A DNA stretch of 64,000 nt from Berberis thunbergii (lineage: Eukaryota > Streptophyta > Magnoliopsida > Ranunculales > Berberidaceae), in the NCBI GenBank assembly GCA_003290165.1, contig QNQO01000526.1, forward strand, positions 62,001 through 126,000. Reading direction: 5' to 3'. Each line of letters opens with the position of its first letter. Positions within the stretch are counted from its first letter, which is position 1. Below the pieces are notes generated by a model that saw nothing but the letters and a program-made list of their open reading frames with translations, had not been told where the DNA came from and made no database searches. Shown here piece by piece: positions 10,178-22,477 of this stretch. The position numbers were made by a program, and so were the translations under genes.

Positions 10178-11110
10178 TTGGCCAGACCACCATTTTCTGA
10201 CGCGCTCATGATAACTCCTCTACCAAAAAAGTTCACTCTACCGAAGTTTGAGACATACGATGGCACTACCAATCCCACCGACCATCTGCGACATTTCCAC
10301 CACATGATGGCATTGAATGAGAGCATAGAGTCCACCGTATGCCAAACATTTCCAACCAGCCTCAACTCCACAGCAATGAGTTGGTTCAACAGCTTGCCAC
10401 CGAGATTGATAGACTTTTTCCAAACGCCAGCCACTGCCTTCATTACGAGGTTCATGAGCAATCAACAAATGAGAAAAGGCCCACACTATTTGCTTCACAT
10501 CGGAAGAAATAAAATCTAAGGAAACCATAAGGAAATATGTCAATCATTTTACTAACGAGTTGATCATGATAGAAGACTGCAGCGACGACACGGTCATTGC
10601 TACCTTCACTGTCGGACTAAAAATGGGACTATTCTATGATTCTTTTAATCTAGACCCCCCGAAGAATGTGGCGACTCTATTAAAGACTGCCCAAAAAACA
10701 TTACCATTGAGGAGATGGTGGCTGCCAGAAGAGAGAACGAATCCGAAAAGAGACACGCTCCAGCCAACCAAGAAATGGGAGAAAAAGAACAGAGGGACGA
10801 CAGACCTCGAGGGAAAAATATGCAATAAAAAAGACCCGAGTTCGATCAACAAAAACCTAGAAGGATGCAACTCGAATCGTCAAACAAACTGTTCATGACT
10901 TTGAAAACAAGTCGAGCTAAGGTCCTCAAGACTATAGCTAAATGAAAGGACATTAAGTGGCAACCCAAAATAAGAGGAGATCCAGATAGGCAAAGTAAAA
11001 GAAAATATTGCTTTTTCCATGAGGACTGTGGGCATGGCATCGCGGATTGCTACAACTTAAAGAACGAGATTGAGCCCCATATCCAGAAAGGATGACTTAG
11101 AAAATTCGTT
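10178..11110 (+). pseudogene. Tat element Gag
   Basis: The frame at 10178-10519 contains KKFTLPKFETYDGTTNPTDH and MSWFNSLPPRLIDFF, the core of the retrotransposon Gag domain. It continues in other frames with IRKYVNHFTNELIMIEDCSD and further to a Cys/His segment at about 11004-11110 (YCFF-type, FHEDCGHGIADCYNLKNEI), the variant zinc knuckle of this lineage. At least two frameshifts and several stops separate the pieces. Gag would form the cytoplasmic particle that packages the element RNA. Confidence 0.82.
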
Positions 11111-11385
11111 AACTGAAAAGAGTCAAAATGAAGAATAGCCAGACTAGATGAGCAATCAAGGGAGCAGATATGCGTCTTACATGGTGTAATTGGAAAAAAG
11201 GAACTGTCCAATTGGTTTCGAAAGTGATCAATCCAGGATTTATGAGTAAGGATCAGATACACAGAGCCTTCTGCACAACGGGCTAGAATAATGTAGCGAA
11301 CTTTGACATTCTCCAACGAAGACACGAAGGGAGTCCATTTCCCTCACAATAATGCCCTAGTAATTTCGGTACTGATAGCTAGGTG

Positions 11386-13330
11386 GGAGACTAAAGAGTG
11401 CTAGTCAACACAGGTAGTTCTGCCAACCTTCTGTACTTGGCGGCGTTTCGAAAGATGCGGTTCACCGAAAAAATGCTCTCGCTCAACGATCAACCGATAG
11501 TAGGTTCAGCGGAGAACAATGTCGTCCACTCGAATTCATCCAACTACAAGTCAAAGCGGGAGAACCACGTAGGTGAGTCTTTTTGACAGATTTTCTTGTT
11601 GTCGACTCCCCATCCGCATACAATATGGATGTGGTGTCCTCCACCATGCATCAATGCTTAAAGTAACATACCAACAATGGTGCTGAAATAATGGAAGAAG
11701 ATCGGCCAGCTGCATCCAAATGCCACTATGCAACAATGAAAGCTTTGCACAAATAGCAATTGATGCAACAACGAGAGGAGTCACTGTAGCAATCTGGTCA
11801 AACTGACCCCGACCTTCCAAATGACAATACAGCCCCAACCAGCCCGAGAGATCGACCAAACACTGGACAACTAGAAGAAGAAATGACAGTAGTCTACTTG
11901 GATGACAGAGAAGACAAAATAGTTCGGATTGGTACAAAAATCCATCCAGAATTTGCCATAAAACTGGTCCAACTATTGAAAGATAACCAGGACGTTTTTG
12001 CCTTGATGATGAAAGACATGGTGGGAATAGACCCGTCTATCATCACCCACAAACTGCAGGTCAATCCTGAAAAGAAGCCGATCCGACAAAAAAAAAGACT
12101 GGTTACGCCAGAACATAACCAAGCAATAAACAAAGAAGTGCATCGTCTGATAACTACAAGAATGATCAGGGAATCTCACTACTCGAACTGGTTAGCTAAC
12201 ACAGTGTTGATAAAAAAGAAGAATGACAAGTGGAGAATATGCGTAGATTACACCGATCTAGACAAAGCTTGCCGAAAAGACAGTTTTCAACTCCCACGCA
12301 TAGATCAGATAGTGGACGGCACTGCCAAACACGAACTCTTGAGCTTCATGGATGCGTACTCTGGGTACAATCAGATACAGATGCACCATCCTGATCAAGA
12401 AAAAACATCTTTCATATTATAGAGATGTACATACTGTAATAGGGTGATGTCATTCGAATTATAGAACGCAGAAGCCACGTACCAACGACTAGTCAACAGA
12501 ATGTTCAGAGCCACGTAAAATGATGGAGGTGTACATTGATGACATGTTGGTCAAAAGCTTACGCCGAGCAGAACACATCGAAGATTTCGAATGAGCCTTC
12601 TCCTAGCTCCGAAGTTACAAAATGAAGTTGAACCCGAAAAAATGCACATTTGGAGTACAATCAGGGAAATTCCTTAGATATGTGGTCAACCAAAGATGAA
12701 TCGAAGCTAACTCGAAACATCTACAAGCACTACTCAACATGCAGTGACCAACGAACATAAAGGGCATCTAAAGTCTCAGCGGCAGGATAGCGGATTTAAA
12801 CAGATTCATCTCCAAATCCTCGAACAAATGTCTACCTTTCTTCAAAATCCTTAAAGGAAACAAAACATTCAAATGGAATATTGAAGAATGCGAGAAGGCT
12901 TTTCAAAGCCTGAAGGCATACATGGGGAGCACAGAATTGCAGTCGAAATTGAGCACCGGGGAAATACTTTATTTATACTTGTCTATGTCCAACCATGCAG
13001 TAAGCTTAGCAATGATACGGGAAGAAAAGGGTGCACAAAAGTCGGTATATTACATCAGCAAAGCACATACAGATACGAAGATCAACTACCCAGCCTTAGA
13101 GAAACTGGCATTAGCCCTAATCGTATCCTCAAGAAAGCTATGACCATACTTCCAAGCTCACCCAATTATTGTCATGACCGAACAACCACTTCAGTTAGTG
13201 TTGCACAAACCAGAGCTATCCGAAAGAATGGTGAAATGGGCAATAGAACTCGAGCAGTTCGACATCAGCTATGCCCTCAGAACCACAATAGAAATCGGAT
13301 TTCATCGCAGAATTCATAGGCACAATGATC
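11386..13330 (+). pseudogene. Tat element protease, reverse transcriptase and RNase H
   Basis: The protease motif reads LVNTGSSANLLYL at 11398, where the catalytic Asp of DTG is now Asn. Reverse transcriptase follows: KWRICVDYTDLDKA, LSFMDAYSGYNQI and the catalytic VYIDDMLVKS at about 12529-12558, then the connection. RNase H starts near 12940 (LYLSMSNHAVSLAMI, SVYYISKAH, INYPALEKLALAL). The longest open part is 11883-12422. Stops at 12420 and after, often in Trp or Gln positions, and frameshifts break the rest. The YIDD active site itself is intact. Confidence 0.85.
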
Positions 13331-13369
13331 GCCTGCCAAATGGCAACCATGATGAGGAACAAACCAAAC

Positions 13370-13760
13370 AAACCATCCACGAATTGATTCTCCTTTGTAA
13401 TGGAGCATTCAACGAGGCGAGAAGTGGAGCTGGAATGATCCTGTACAACTCAGAAAGCATAACGTTAGAGAAGGTGATAAAATTCAATTTCAAAGCCTCG
13501 AACAACGAAGCCGAGTATGAAATAGTGATAGTCAGGCTAGAATTAGCAAAACACTTGGGAGTAAAAGAAATCAACGTCTTCACCAACTCCAAATTGGTGG
13601 TTAGCTAGCTGAACGACAAATTTCAATTAAAAGATGTTTGGATGAAAGCATGCCACCAAAAAACTACTAAGCTAATAGAAAGTTTCTAGACTGCAACTAT
13701 TCGACGATATGCAAGGGCGGAGAATAAAATAACTGACAAGCTAGCAAAGTAAGCATCACG
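13370..13760 (+). pseudogene. Second (archaeal-type) RNase H domain of the Tat element
   Basis: The sequence LLCNGAFNEARSGAGMILYN begins a second RNase H fold, followed by FKASNNEAEYEIVIVRLELA, KEINVFTNSKLVVS and a C-terminal part with NKITDKLAK. This extra domain between the first RNase H and integrase is characteristic of Tat-group elements. Two catalytic Asp positions (DGA and TDS in active copies) are Asn here, fitting G-to-A decay. A stop at about 13607 and others interrupt it. Confidence 0.78.
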
Positions 13761-13953
13761 AACTAAGGAAAATGATAATCCACTCGTCACGACACAGGAG
13801 AGTTCCATACTGGAAAACCAAGTGCAAGAGGCATGCGCAACATGCCAAGAAAATAATTGGATAATTCCAATCCTCGCATATATAATAAACAGAGGACTTC
13901 CTGCGGACAAGATGTAGGCCCGAAAGCTGCAAAATCGAGCCTCACAATACACG

Positions 13954-14650
13954 ATGATCAACCATAGACTCTACAGGAGATTTTCCACTAGCCTACTATT
14001 AAGATGCCTTTCTCCCAAAGATGCTAATTATGTATTGCGAGAGATTCATCATGGAACATGTGGAAACCATCCAAGAGGAAGAACGCTAGCCCAAAAAGCC
14101 CTAACACTGGGATACTATTTGTCGACAATGCAAGCGGGTGCAAATAAACTCGTTTGCACTTGTGACAAATGTCAAAGATTTGCCCCATATACTCACATGC
14201 TAGGCCAAAATTTAATCCCAATGAGCAATCCATGGCCATTTGCACAATAGGGGATGGACATTGTAGGACCACTCCCAATGTTTGACAAAAATAAATTCCT
14301 TCTCATGGCTGTAGATTACTTCACTAAGTGGGTGAAAGTAGAACCATTAGGAAGGATAGCAGAAGCTCAAGTTGAAAAATTCCTTTGGAAAGACATAATA
14401 TGCAAATTTAATTAAATCCCAAGGGTAATTGTCACGAACAACGAGAAGCAATTTGAAGGCAACAAGGTTAAGGAGCTGTGTGAAAATCTAGGCATCTAAC
14501 AACACTTCTCAGCACCCACCCATCCACGGGCAAATGGGCAAGCCGAGATCACCAACAGGATGATCCTAGAAGCGATCAAAAGGAAGCTTGAAGCATCGAA
14601 AGGATTGTGACATCTGAACTACCTACCATCAGAACAACGAAAAGGACTCC
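13954..14650 (+). pseudogene. Tat element integrase
   Basis: The zinc-binding part has His in REIHHGTCGNH and the Cys pair in CTCDKCQRFA. The catalytic core has GMDIVGPLP (first Asp), VIVTNNEKQF (second Asp changed to Asn, next Gly to Glu) and NGQAEITNRMI (Glu). Stops at about 14248 and 14607 replace Trp codons. It would join the cDNA to host DNA, but the changed second catalytic residue and the stops inactivate it. Confidence 0.85.
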
Positions 14651-15540
14651 AAATGGAGAAACTTTGTTTGCCCTCACGTAGGGTCTGAAGCAATGATACC
14701 CATAGAAATTGGTTTGCCAATATTTTGAACAAAAAAATTTCAAGCAGATGATACAATGAAGCACTGAGAGTCAGATTAGATCTCCTTGAAAAAAGTAAGA
14801 AAAGGCTTATATCACAGCAATGGCCTACCAACAACGTATGGCCAACTATTATAACAAGAAAGTAAAGCCTCACAAGTTCAATGTCGGCGATTAGGTACTC
14901 CGAAAATCCAACTCAACACAAAGGAACCAGACGCATGGACATACTCGTTAGAAAATACGGATGATGAACAACTACCACGACCGTTGAATGTAGAGCATTT
15001 GAAAAAATATTATCAATGAAACTCCTGTACATCCTCCATTTCGCATACAAGCGACAAAGTCAAGTCGGGACAAAGAAGTCAGACTAAAAGTTTTACTCGA
15101 AGGAACGCAAAGCGTGACTAAAGCATTGAGCTACAAGTAAAGTCTGAATATATGTATCAGGACAAACAAGTTGGGCATAAACATAAAACTTCTGGTCTGA
15201 TCAACCACGAAGTAATAAAGTACTTGGACACACAAGCCAGACTTTTCCTTCTGTCGACTATAGCATATGAAATCAAAATCCAGACATGAAGAGTCAGATT
15301 TCATAAAAAAAAAAAACTTCTACACAACTAATACGTCAAACATTGAACACATTGACAAAATTGCTGACGAATAAGTTGGAATTCTGTCAGGATTGTCGAA
15401 AAAAAAAAGCTAAGTCTAACAAGATAGATGGAAAGACATACTACGCACAAATAATAAAAATAAATGAGATTCTCATTGACTTTCCAAATTCATTACATTA
15501 GAAAAGATTACATGAAGACAAGAGGGTCCAATAAAGGTAC
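14651..15540. other. Spacer between integrase and the antisense ORF of the Tat element
   Basis: The integrase C-terminal tail fades out over the first 250 bases (an RQQLMANYYNKKVKPHKF-like segment near 14825-14880). The rest is AT-rich without a supported frame. It holds tracts of ten or so A near 15306 and 15399. Confidence 0.5.
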
Positions 15541-17673
15541 TCAAAAGAAGGCATTATCATCAGCATAGTCAATCAGTGGACCCGGAACGGGTTCATCTTC
15601 GTCCTCAAATACTTGCTCAGCATAGCAACGATACTTAGATAAATCCAAGAATTGTGACTCGATACACTCTAAGAAGTCATGGCGACCATCAACTACTCTC
15701 TTCCAATCCTCTGCTTCTGCAACCTTTAATTTGTCAGTAATTGATGCAAGCTTTGCCAGAGTCAAAGCGAGTTTGCTTTCAATGGCAGTAAGCCTAGCAG
15801 CAGTTGTCGATTTGACTATAGCAAACTCGTCATTCAACTAAGCAACTTGCGCCACAGAAGCCTTCAGACTAGCAGAGCACTCTACAGCAGAACGCTTGGC
15901 CTCAACACAGTTAGGCACTCGAGCGAACGTCTCCTTCTCAGCAGTACTCAACTGATAACACAATAAATCCAACTCCACTTAGGAGGTTTCAAGGTCGGAA
16001 GCAAACTTATTCTGAACATCTTCGACTTCCATTAGCAAAGTCCATGCAACCTTCGCATAGTCCACACATTGCGCTCTCAGTGGATCAAATTTACAGAGAA
16101 TATGAGAGAGAACCAAGGCCTGCCCTACCAGCTTCCACTCAACAACGGCAACCTGACTGCAAGAGACCATATAATTTGATCCCGTAACGCCAGCATAGTC
16201 GAGGCGATTCATCCCTTCCACAAGACATTCAAGACCTTCATCGATATGATTGCGTGGCAGATGCACAAGCATATGAGCCCCTCCGACCAAGCATTCGTGG
16301 CATTTGACGATGAGATTACGAGCATTGTCTTGCATGTTAGGCTCAGAAAAACAGCTGAACTTCTTAAAAGTAACAACAGTTGGACGGGTAGCAGGGAGAG
16401 TAGCAAGTGACTCCGAGGTACCCGCAATGAAAAAGGGAATAGGGCTCTTAAAACCCAGATCAAGAGTAACGACTTGATCTCCTAACGAGGAGTCGAATTC
16501 AAAATCAGATAAAGTATTTGTATTGCCCAGATTCTTCAACATTTCAACACCAAGCTAAAGCATCTTGTTGTCGATAACACAAGAATCATCAACGGACAAG
16601 CTGGCAAAATTAGGTACGCCATACGAGGAAACAAGGCTCTTCTTGCGATTGTCCAAATGAGAAGAAACCTCTTTATTGCTCTTCTCAAGAGTTTGATTTA
16701 TCTCCTCAACATCTCGAGCAGCGGGATTGATAACATCACTACCACCCTTCCTTGAAGATGCAGGAAGAGGAGAAGGCTTGGTAATACCAGGAACCGAAAT
16801 AGCGAGCTTCTTCTTCTTCGGGATATGACCAATACTGATCACCAACAGCTGAAATGGACTAGCGAGCCTAGGAACTTTTCTCTTTCTAACACTCGAGCCA
16901 GCATTAACGACATTTCTACTCGTAGGCCTCTTAGCGGAGCTCACTACCCAATCAATACAAGCATCGCCAACTATAGTCGGGGGAATATGCTCCTGCCGCT
17001 CATTAGAAATGATGACAAGGCCGACGCACGCAACAATAACTTCGGAAGCACAAGCCATCGTAAGCGCCGCACAATCCGCCTCGATCAGAGTATATTGACC
17101 GCTGCGATCGAGGATATCCGTAGTAAGAAAATCTTTTACTGAAGACTTGGGTAGCCTATTAAATCAATCTCGTAATCCTTGCTCATCCGCAGACAAAAAC
17201 AATTCATTCCTCTTGGGTTCTCGGAATGATCGCAGAATTTGAACGTTGTGCACCTTGAAATAATCATAAAAAATAGACGCATGAAACCAGGGTCTCGACC
17301 AACCCCTATACTCGTCTCGGAGAACTTCAAAACAGGATGGACCATGGAGATAGCAAGTGCAGTTTGCATTTACACTAAACCCCACCATAGAATGCAAAAC
17401 CCTGACGTTTGTTGAAATCCCAAACAACACGGCCCTCACTAAAGTCGCGATCATTACCCTCCAGCCATTAGGAACCATTTGCGTGAGAGCAATGCCCAAG
17501 AAACCTAGATACTCCTCGAAGACTTCTGGAGCCGGAAGTCTAAGCCATGCTTGAAACATGCCTGGGTGCATCACAATATAGCTAGGCCTCGGAAGAGAAG
17601 GACTGTCACCCTCTTCAAGCATAATGATCTCGAGGTCAGATGACAGTGAATAATTGTAATGAACACCATCCAA
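15541..17673 (-). pseudogene. Antisense ORF of the Tat-lineage element, about 710 codons
   Basis: On the minus strand one single frame runs from 17673 to 15541, interrupted only by stop codons at 17164-17166 (TGA), 16555-16557 (TAG), 15979-15981 (TAA) and near 15839 (TAG). The four open pieces all share the frame, so the ORF was long and is lost only by point changes. The N-terminal part (SYIVMHPGMFQAWLRLPAPE, YLGFLGIALTQMVPNGWR) looks like the plant-transposon-type globular domain found in antisense ORFs of Grande/Retand-like elements. The C-terminal part (TAARLTAIESKLALTLAKLA) predicts a coiled coil. Its function is unknown. Confidence 0.75.
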
Positions 17674-18059
17674 AGTTGTTCGCGTACCCTGCTAAGGAAA
17701 AAACTAAGCTTCACATGTAGTAAACAAATCACCACTTAGAACCCTAAAGCTAGACATTGTTATGAGACAAAAGTGCAAGATAAAGAAATAAAAGCTTGGG
17801 AACAAAAAGAGCATAAAAAATAAAGTATTGTATAGGATTGAACAACTAAAGAACTACTTATAGGAAAATATGCAAGACACGATGGCCACGCGAAATCCCA
17901 AAAATCACGCCAAAGCGAAAAAGCGAATGATGCATCGGAAAACAAACGCAGAAACAGCTGGTAATGACATTAAATGTGTCGCAATGGTGAAATCGAAAAC
18001 CTAACCGTCCCACAATTAGGGCCTACGTTGACATACTCTCTAACTATGGGAGGAGTTTC

Positions 18060-18596
18060 TGATGATACATCAAATAAGACTGATGTCATAGTCATACACG
18101 TGGAGAGATCGTCCATCACGAGGATCAAGTATCCTAAAATCAGGCCAATTCATAAAGCACAAAAAGGGCGAATCTAATCATAAAAGCCCAAACTAGGCAT
18201 GCCAGAATAAACAATAGTTAAAGGTTCAAATCAAGCCCGATAAAGTTCTCCCTTAAAGAGGAGGAACGCTACAGAGAAAATGAGTCGTGGAGGGAGTTGC
18301 GCCTCCTAGGTTGCATCTTCATGAAAAAGGAGAACGTTACAGAAAATGTCTCCTCTCGTTGCGCCTCACATGCTTAACTCATGCAGAGAATTAACAATGA
18401 CCATTATATTAGGTAAAGGGAACATTCAATAATGGTATGTAACTTTAATTGAGTTCTGTCAAGATTTATCTCTATCTACAACTGAGTTACTGACTTAAGC
18501 ATCGGAGTGCCTTCCGCCACCAATAAGTTGGTCTTTGGCGATCTAACATTTGTTTTGCAGGTCATACTTACAGGATAACGTATTTTGGATGCATCA
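18060..18596 (+). repeat. 3' LTR of the Tat element
   Basis: The proposed LTR starts TGATGATACATC after a purine-rich GGGAGGAG tract (18048-18055) and ends GATGCATCA, giving matching TGATG/CATCA ends. Its last 160 bases match the 5' remnant at 9489-9648. The start is inferred from the purine tract and TG; the end is firm. Confidence 0.65.
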
Positions 18597-20190
18597 GATA
18601 CCGTGTAAATTTACCCACAAATCTTAAATCAAATAAACAAAGTTACAAAAAAATGATTGCTACAAACATTCAACACCAAAGTACACCATACAGATCACAT
18701 TATTCTAAAACAAATAATACCAACATAGCTAAAAACAAATGGGCAAAAAACTGCAATGACTTTTAATAGCATTTTAAAGGTGTCATGAGTAATTACTTTA
18801 ATAGCATTCTAACAATGTTGTAGAAAACTATGTAACAACTATGACAAAATATACAACAACGAAAAAAACTATGTAACCGCATTTGTTGAATGTTGCGAAA
18901 GGAGATACAACAGCATGTCATGAACACTATTAAAAGAGCATTTGTAATAGTGTTCCAAAAAACGTTATCATAGAGTAAGACTTTCAATAGCGTCGGTCGT
19001 CACAGCAAGCCATTTGACGTTGACATATCCAGTTATAGCCTTTTTAGCATGCATTAATGAAAATTTGTAGCGTAGTGTGCCACAACTGCCTCTTTACCCA
19101 CATCAATAGCATTGCCCACATTCGTGTTCTTCAATTTATTCAAATGTGATTCCGATAAGCCTCCTCCTCTGTGCGTTCATCCACCAGTGCATGAAACGGA
19201 TTTGCCTTAATAAGATTAGCAATGGAATTTTTTGCTTCATTCTGTACCGAACTGTCTTCACCCTCCATCTAATCAATCTAAATGACTACTTCTCTGGAGT
19301 TTTTAGCACCACTGGGTCCGACACTGTCGACTTCTATCTTTGTCTCTTTAACCACAGGTTTGTAAACCTATTTCAAAAATTCATCTCCCTTAGGTTTCTT
19401 CTCCTTCGCCACTGTTGACTTATGTTTCTGTAACTCTCCATTATCTGCCATGCTCTTCTTTCTCTGCGGCACACCCATCTTCTTGCTGCAAAAAAGACTC
19501 ATTATGCCCAATTAAGGAACAAAACTAACAATATTTAAAACTTGGAAATAGCAAAACCTGCCTGTGACCATTGCTTCCGGACTTGTCAATCTAAATCCTA
19601 GTTGGAAGCGGTATAGACAAGTCCATCTAAATGCAAATACATGCAACTTTAGGTCAAGTAAAGCAACACATATTATCATCTATACTCAAAAATGTGATGA
19701 ACAAATCACCGATTGCTTTTAGGATCATTGAGTGAAAATACTATAATGTATATCTGGCAAATCTACCCAAAAGGGGGTGTGGACTAGACCCGCTTTCAAA
19801 CGAAAATCTTGGTGCCAATGACAAGCCTTGAACCTAACTCCCGGAATCAATAACGAGTCTCTGGAAAGAGTTTTTTCACTTCTTTTTCATATTGAACCCG
19901 AACTAAAACATGTCTCGGATCTAAAAACCCACGATTCCCCATGACATATGAATCGTATCCCCGATGGCTTCTCAAGACAGATGAAAGCTTGAAAACTTTA
20001 GTAGAATCATGTACTTTTCCACATAAAGTTCACACCCCACAAAAGCATTATCGAAAATCGCTCTCTTTAATCACTCCCAACGCTTGCACGAAGGACAGGA
20101 GGCTTATCTACAAAGGTGGCTCTGGGCGATTCTTGCAACTCCAAAGGGCATTAAAGACCAATCCATATTAGTTGGGGTTTTGATATAATC
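18597..20190. other. Non-coding region with transposon debris
   Basis: 18600-19077 is AT-rich with many short CAACA/TGTTG-type motifs and stops in GTAGCGTAGTG, which resembles another CACTA-type terminus; no matching left end was found. 19140-19478 holds a decayed minus-strand frame, listed separately. 19480-20190 shows nothing recognisable before the LINE ORF1 at 20191. Confidence 0.35.
19140..19478 (-). pseudogene. Decayed minus-strand frame, unrecognised
   Basis: A 113-codon frame begins MGVPQRKKSMADNGELQKHK, is very Lys/Glu-rich, and ends LVDERTEEEAYRNHI. It contains three in-frame stops. Just upstream on the same strand lies a DLSIPLPTRI-like segment, reminiscent of the DUF4283 region of LINE ORF1 proteins. 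It may therefore be the C-terminal part of another LINE ORF1, but this is a weak inference. Confidence 0.3.
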
Positions 20191-21930
20191 TTGGTCGTAC
20201 GAATACAAGAGGGAAGGATCTTAGCTGTTAACTCTTGCTTGGCGACTAGGGTTTACATGGATGCCATGACAGCCACCAAGGGAGATCCTTTCTTGGCTGG
20301 CCACAATGAAGGAGAAAGCCCTAAGAGAAGTCTTGCACAAGTACCAGGTGGAGTTAGCAAGGATGTTGCGGAGGAAAAAACAACAGATTCGACAAGTTTT
20401 AGGAAGGAGGGTGATCCGACTTTGTTGCTTTCGGATGCGGATGTTTCTAGGGGTGAACGCCACATTTCTAGTCACGTGGTGGTGTTGAAGTTTTCAAGTT
20501 TTCGACCGTCCTCGATGCGATTAGGGAATCAATACACCGTTATTAGGGAATATCAGGCGAGTTCATTATGGGGCTTCTGGATCAATGTCATATCCTGGTT
20601 TATTTACAATCTGAGGTAGAAGTTAAAAAGGTACTTTTGAAAGACTATTTTACTATTTGGGGCGTACGGTACAAAATCTTTCATTGCCATCCTGAGTTTA
20701 GCCTTCGGGTTGATCCGGAACTAGCACCTGTGTGGGTGGAACTCCCAAATCTTCCACTTGTTTATTATTTATACGCCATCATAAAAAGCGATTGGGAATT
20801 CCTTTGGGAGTTTTCTAAGAATTGATGATGGAACAAGATATTTCGCTCGTCCAAGAGTTGCTCGGATGTGCGTTGAGATGGATATTACTAAACCTCTACC
20901 ATCTAGGATTTGGCTAGAAAATCCTAAGAATGGTGGGTATTGGCAAAAACTGGAATAACCAGGTTTCAAGTATTGTGAACACTGTGCTCTAATAGGACAC
21001 GAAAAAGAATATTGTCGTAAACTCCTAGGCGAAAAAAAGGAAACCAAAACAAAGTGTGGAGTATAGAAATTGAGGTAAAGAATTCCAATAAGGAGAAACA
21101 GCCACAAATTTTGGTGAAACAAAAATATGTTCCTGTCAAGACTAAAGATAGTGAATTAAAAAATACAGGAGGGACCAGTGGGGCAAAAGTTATTCAAGGA
21201 ATGGGATTGGTGAATGCTCAAGGAGTTGGGGCAGGTTCAGAGGGGCTAAAAGTTATGGGTATACAAGGTGAGAAAGGGGTTGAAAAAGAAAAGGTTCAAA
21301 TTATTGAGTTGGGAAACGAGGTTATCTCGGTGACGATGGGATTGGGGAAGGTTGATCAGACAGGAAATGGATGCATTGATGTCTCTAATTCTATTGCCAT
21401 TTTAGAGGAGGACTTAGATGAAGTGAATGGCACAAACAGAGAAGTGATCAAGGAGGTAGTTCAGGACCAGGTTATAGGAGATGTTGCAGCGAATATTGAG
21501 CAAACATTGGTGGCCAATGTTGAAGTCTCAAAAAGAAAAGACGAGAACATATTCAAAATGAATACGTATGACATGAATGTAACAGTAAAGGAAGAAGGGG
21601 CTGAGACCGAGATTAGAATTGAAGGGAATAATTCAGGGGAGAAGTATGGAAAGGAAGATCACAGCACGAAGGAGAGCTTACTTTCGGCCAAGAAGATGTT
21701 GATAGAGGAGGGATACACAGTGAGTGAGGCTGATCGAGCAGTCGACATACAGTCGAGTTCATCTTCTGAACAACATTCAGTTAGTGCTCCTACTAGAGAT
21801 GCTAACTTCAGTAATGGTAGACATGATAGGGTCGAGGCAGATCATGTTGATACTTCAATTGTACATGCAATTGTCGAGGCAGAACAAGTTGCATTTCATC
21901 AAGCAAATCTCGAGTCAGACAGTGAATTGG
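20191..21930 (+). pseudogene. LINE B ORF1: DUF4283 domain and zinc knuckle, first part
   Basis: Frames at 20191-20619, 20568-20825 and 20826-21056 together give a DUF4283 region (DYFTIWGVRYKIFHCHPEFS, PVWVELPNLPLVYYLYAI, RVARMCVEMDITKPLPSRIW). A CX2CX4HX4C knuckle follows (YCEHCALIGHEKEYC, about 20971-21017). The long acidic C-terminal region is open from 21054 to the retroelement at 21931. Such proteins bind element RNA in plant L1 LINEs. At least two frameshifts and a Trp-type stop are present. The frame resumes at 24176 beyond the inserted element. No ORF2 follows. Confidence 0.75.
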
Positions 21931-22432
21931 TGATGCAAAAGGATTTCTAGGGTTCCTAATTTGGGTTTCTAGGGTTCCTAATTTGCTCTCAAAGTTATTT
22001 ACAAAATAACTTATTCGTAATCTTTCAATTTAATTAAAAGTATGTTTAGTTTCCTTTTAGGATTAGGCTTTATTTTTTTCTTTTAGGAATAGACTGTTTG
22101 TTATTTTAGTATTTGATTCTACTTTTTCTTTTAGGAATAAGCAGTTTCCTTTTAGGATTAGGCTTTACTTCTTTTTTTTTTGGAATAGACTGCTTGTTAT
22201 TTTAGTATTTGATTCTATTTTTTCTTTTAGGAATGGGCTGCTTATTATTCAAGCTATTTGAGCACTATAAATAGAGCTCTTCCTCAATATTGTAATAAGG
22301 CCTTTGATTTTGATAATTTTAATTTAACATTAGAGTATTTCTCTGTGTTTTTGGGCAATTCTCTTGTGTTATTTCCTGTGAATTGTCTATTAAAACTAGC
22401 CTGCAGAATAATAACTATTCTGTCCGACGTCA
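21931..22432 (+). repeat. Left LTR of the inverted-LTR element
   Basis: It begins TGATGCAAAAGGATTTC and ends CGACGTCA, followed one base later by the primer site. A TATAAATAG box lies at 22266-22274. The middle contains an imperfect duplication (TTTTAGGAATAGACTG blocks at about 22080-22240) that makes it about 150 bases longer than the right copy. Confidence 0.85.
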
Positions 22433-22433
22433 G

Positions 22434-22446
22434 TTGGTATCAGAGC
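22434..22446 (+). promoter_or_regulatory. Primer binding site, initiator tRNA-Met type
   Basis: TTGGTATCAGAGC directly follows the left LTR and is the usual complement of the plant initiator tRNA-Met 3' end. A decayed inverted copy (reading TTGGTATCAAATC on the minus strand) sits at the inner edge of the right LTR at about 23815-23827. Confidence 0.85.
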
Positions 22447-22477
22447 TTCAACATCTTCTTGGATTTCATCAACTTCT

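Larger units (their letters stand above)
9489..18596 (+). mobile_element. Ty3/gypsy LTR retrotransposon, Tat lineage, decayed
   Basis: A 5' LTR remnant (9489-9648) is followed by TTTGGCACCGTCCGTGGGG, the typical start of the internal region in this group. Then come Gag, aspartic protease, reverse transcriptase, RNase H, a second RNase H, integrase, a long antisense ORF and a 3' LTR (18060-18596). The second RNase H plus the antisense ORF are marks of the plant Tat group (Tat/Retand/Ogre relatives). Many stops and frameshifts make it non-functional. The upstream part of the 5' LTR is lost at its border with LINE A, so the target duplication cannot be tested. Confidence 0.85.

Noticed and set aside
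9489..18596. Target duplication for the Tat element
   Set aside because: The 5' LTR start is deleted; ATCAG near both sides is part of the LTR end itself and not a proven duplication.
18597..19077. A third CACTA element ending at GTAGCGTAGTG
   Set aside because: Only one possible terminus was seen; no CACTA left end or 3-bp duplication could be found.
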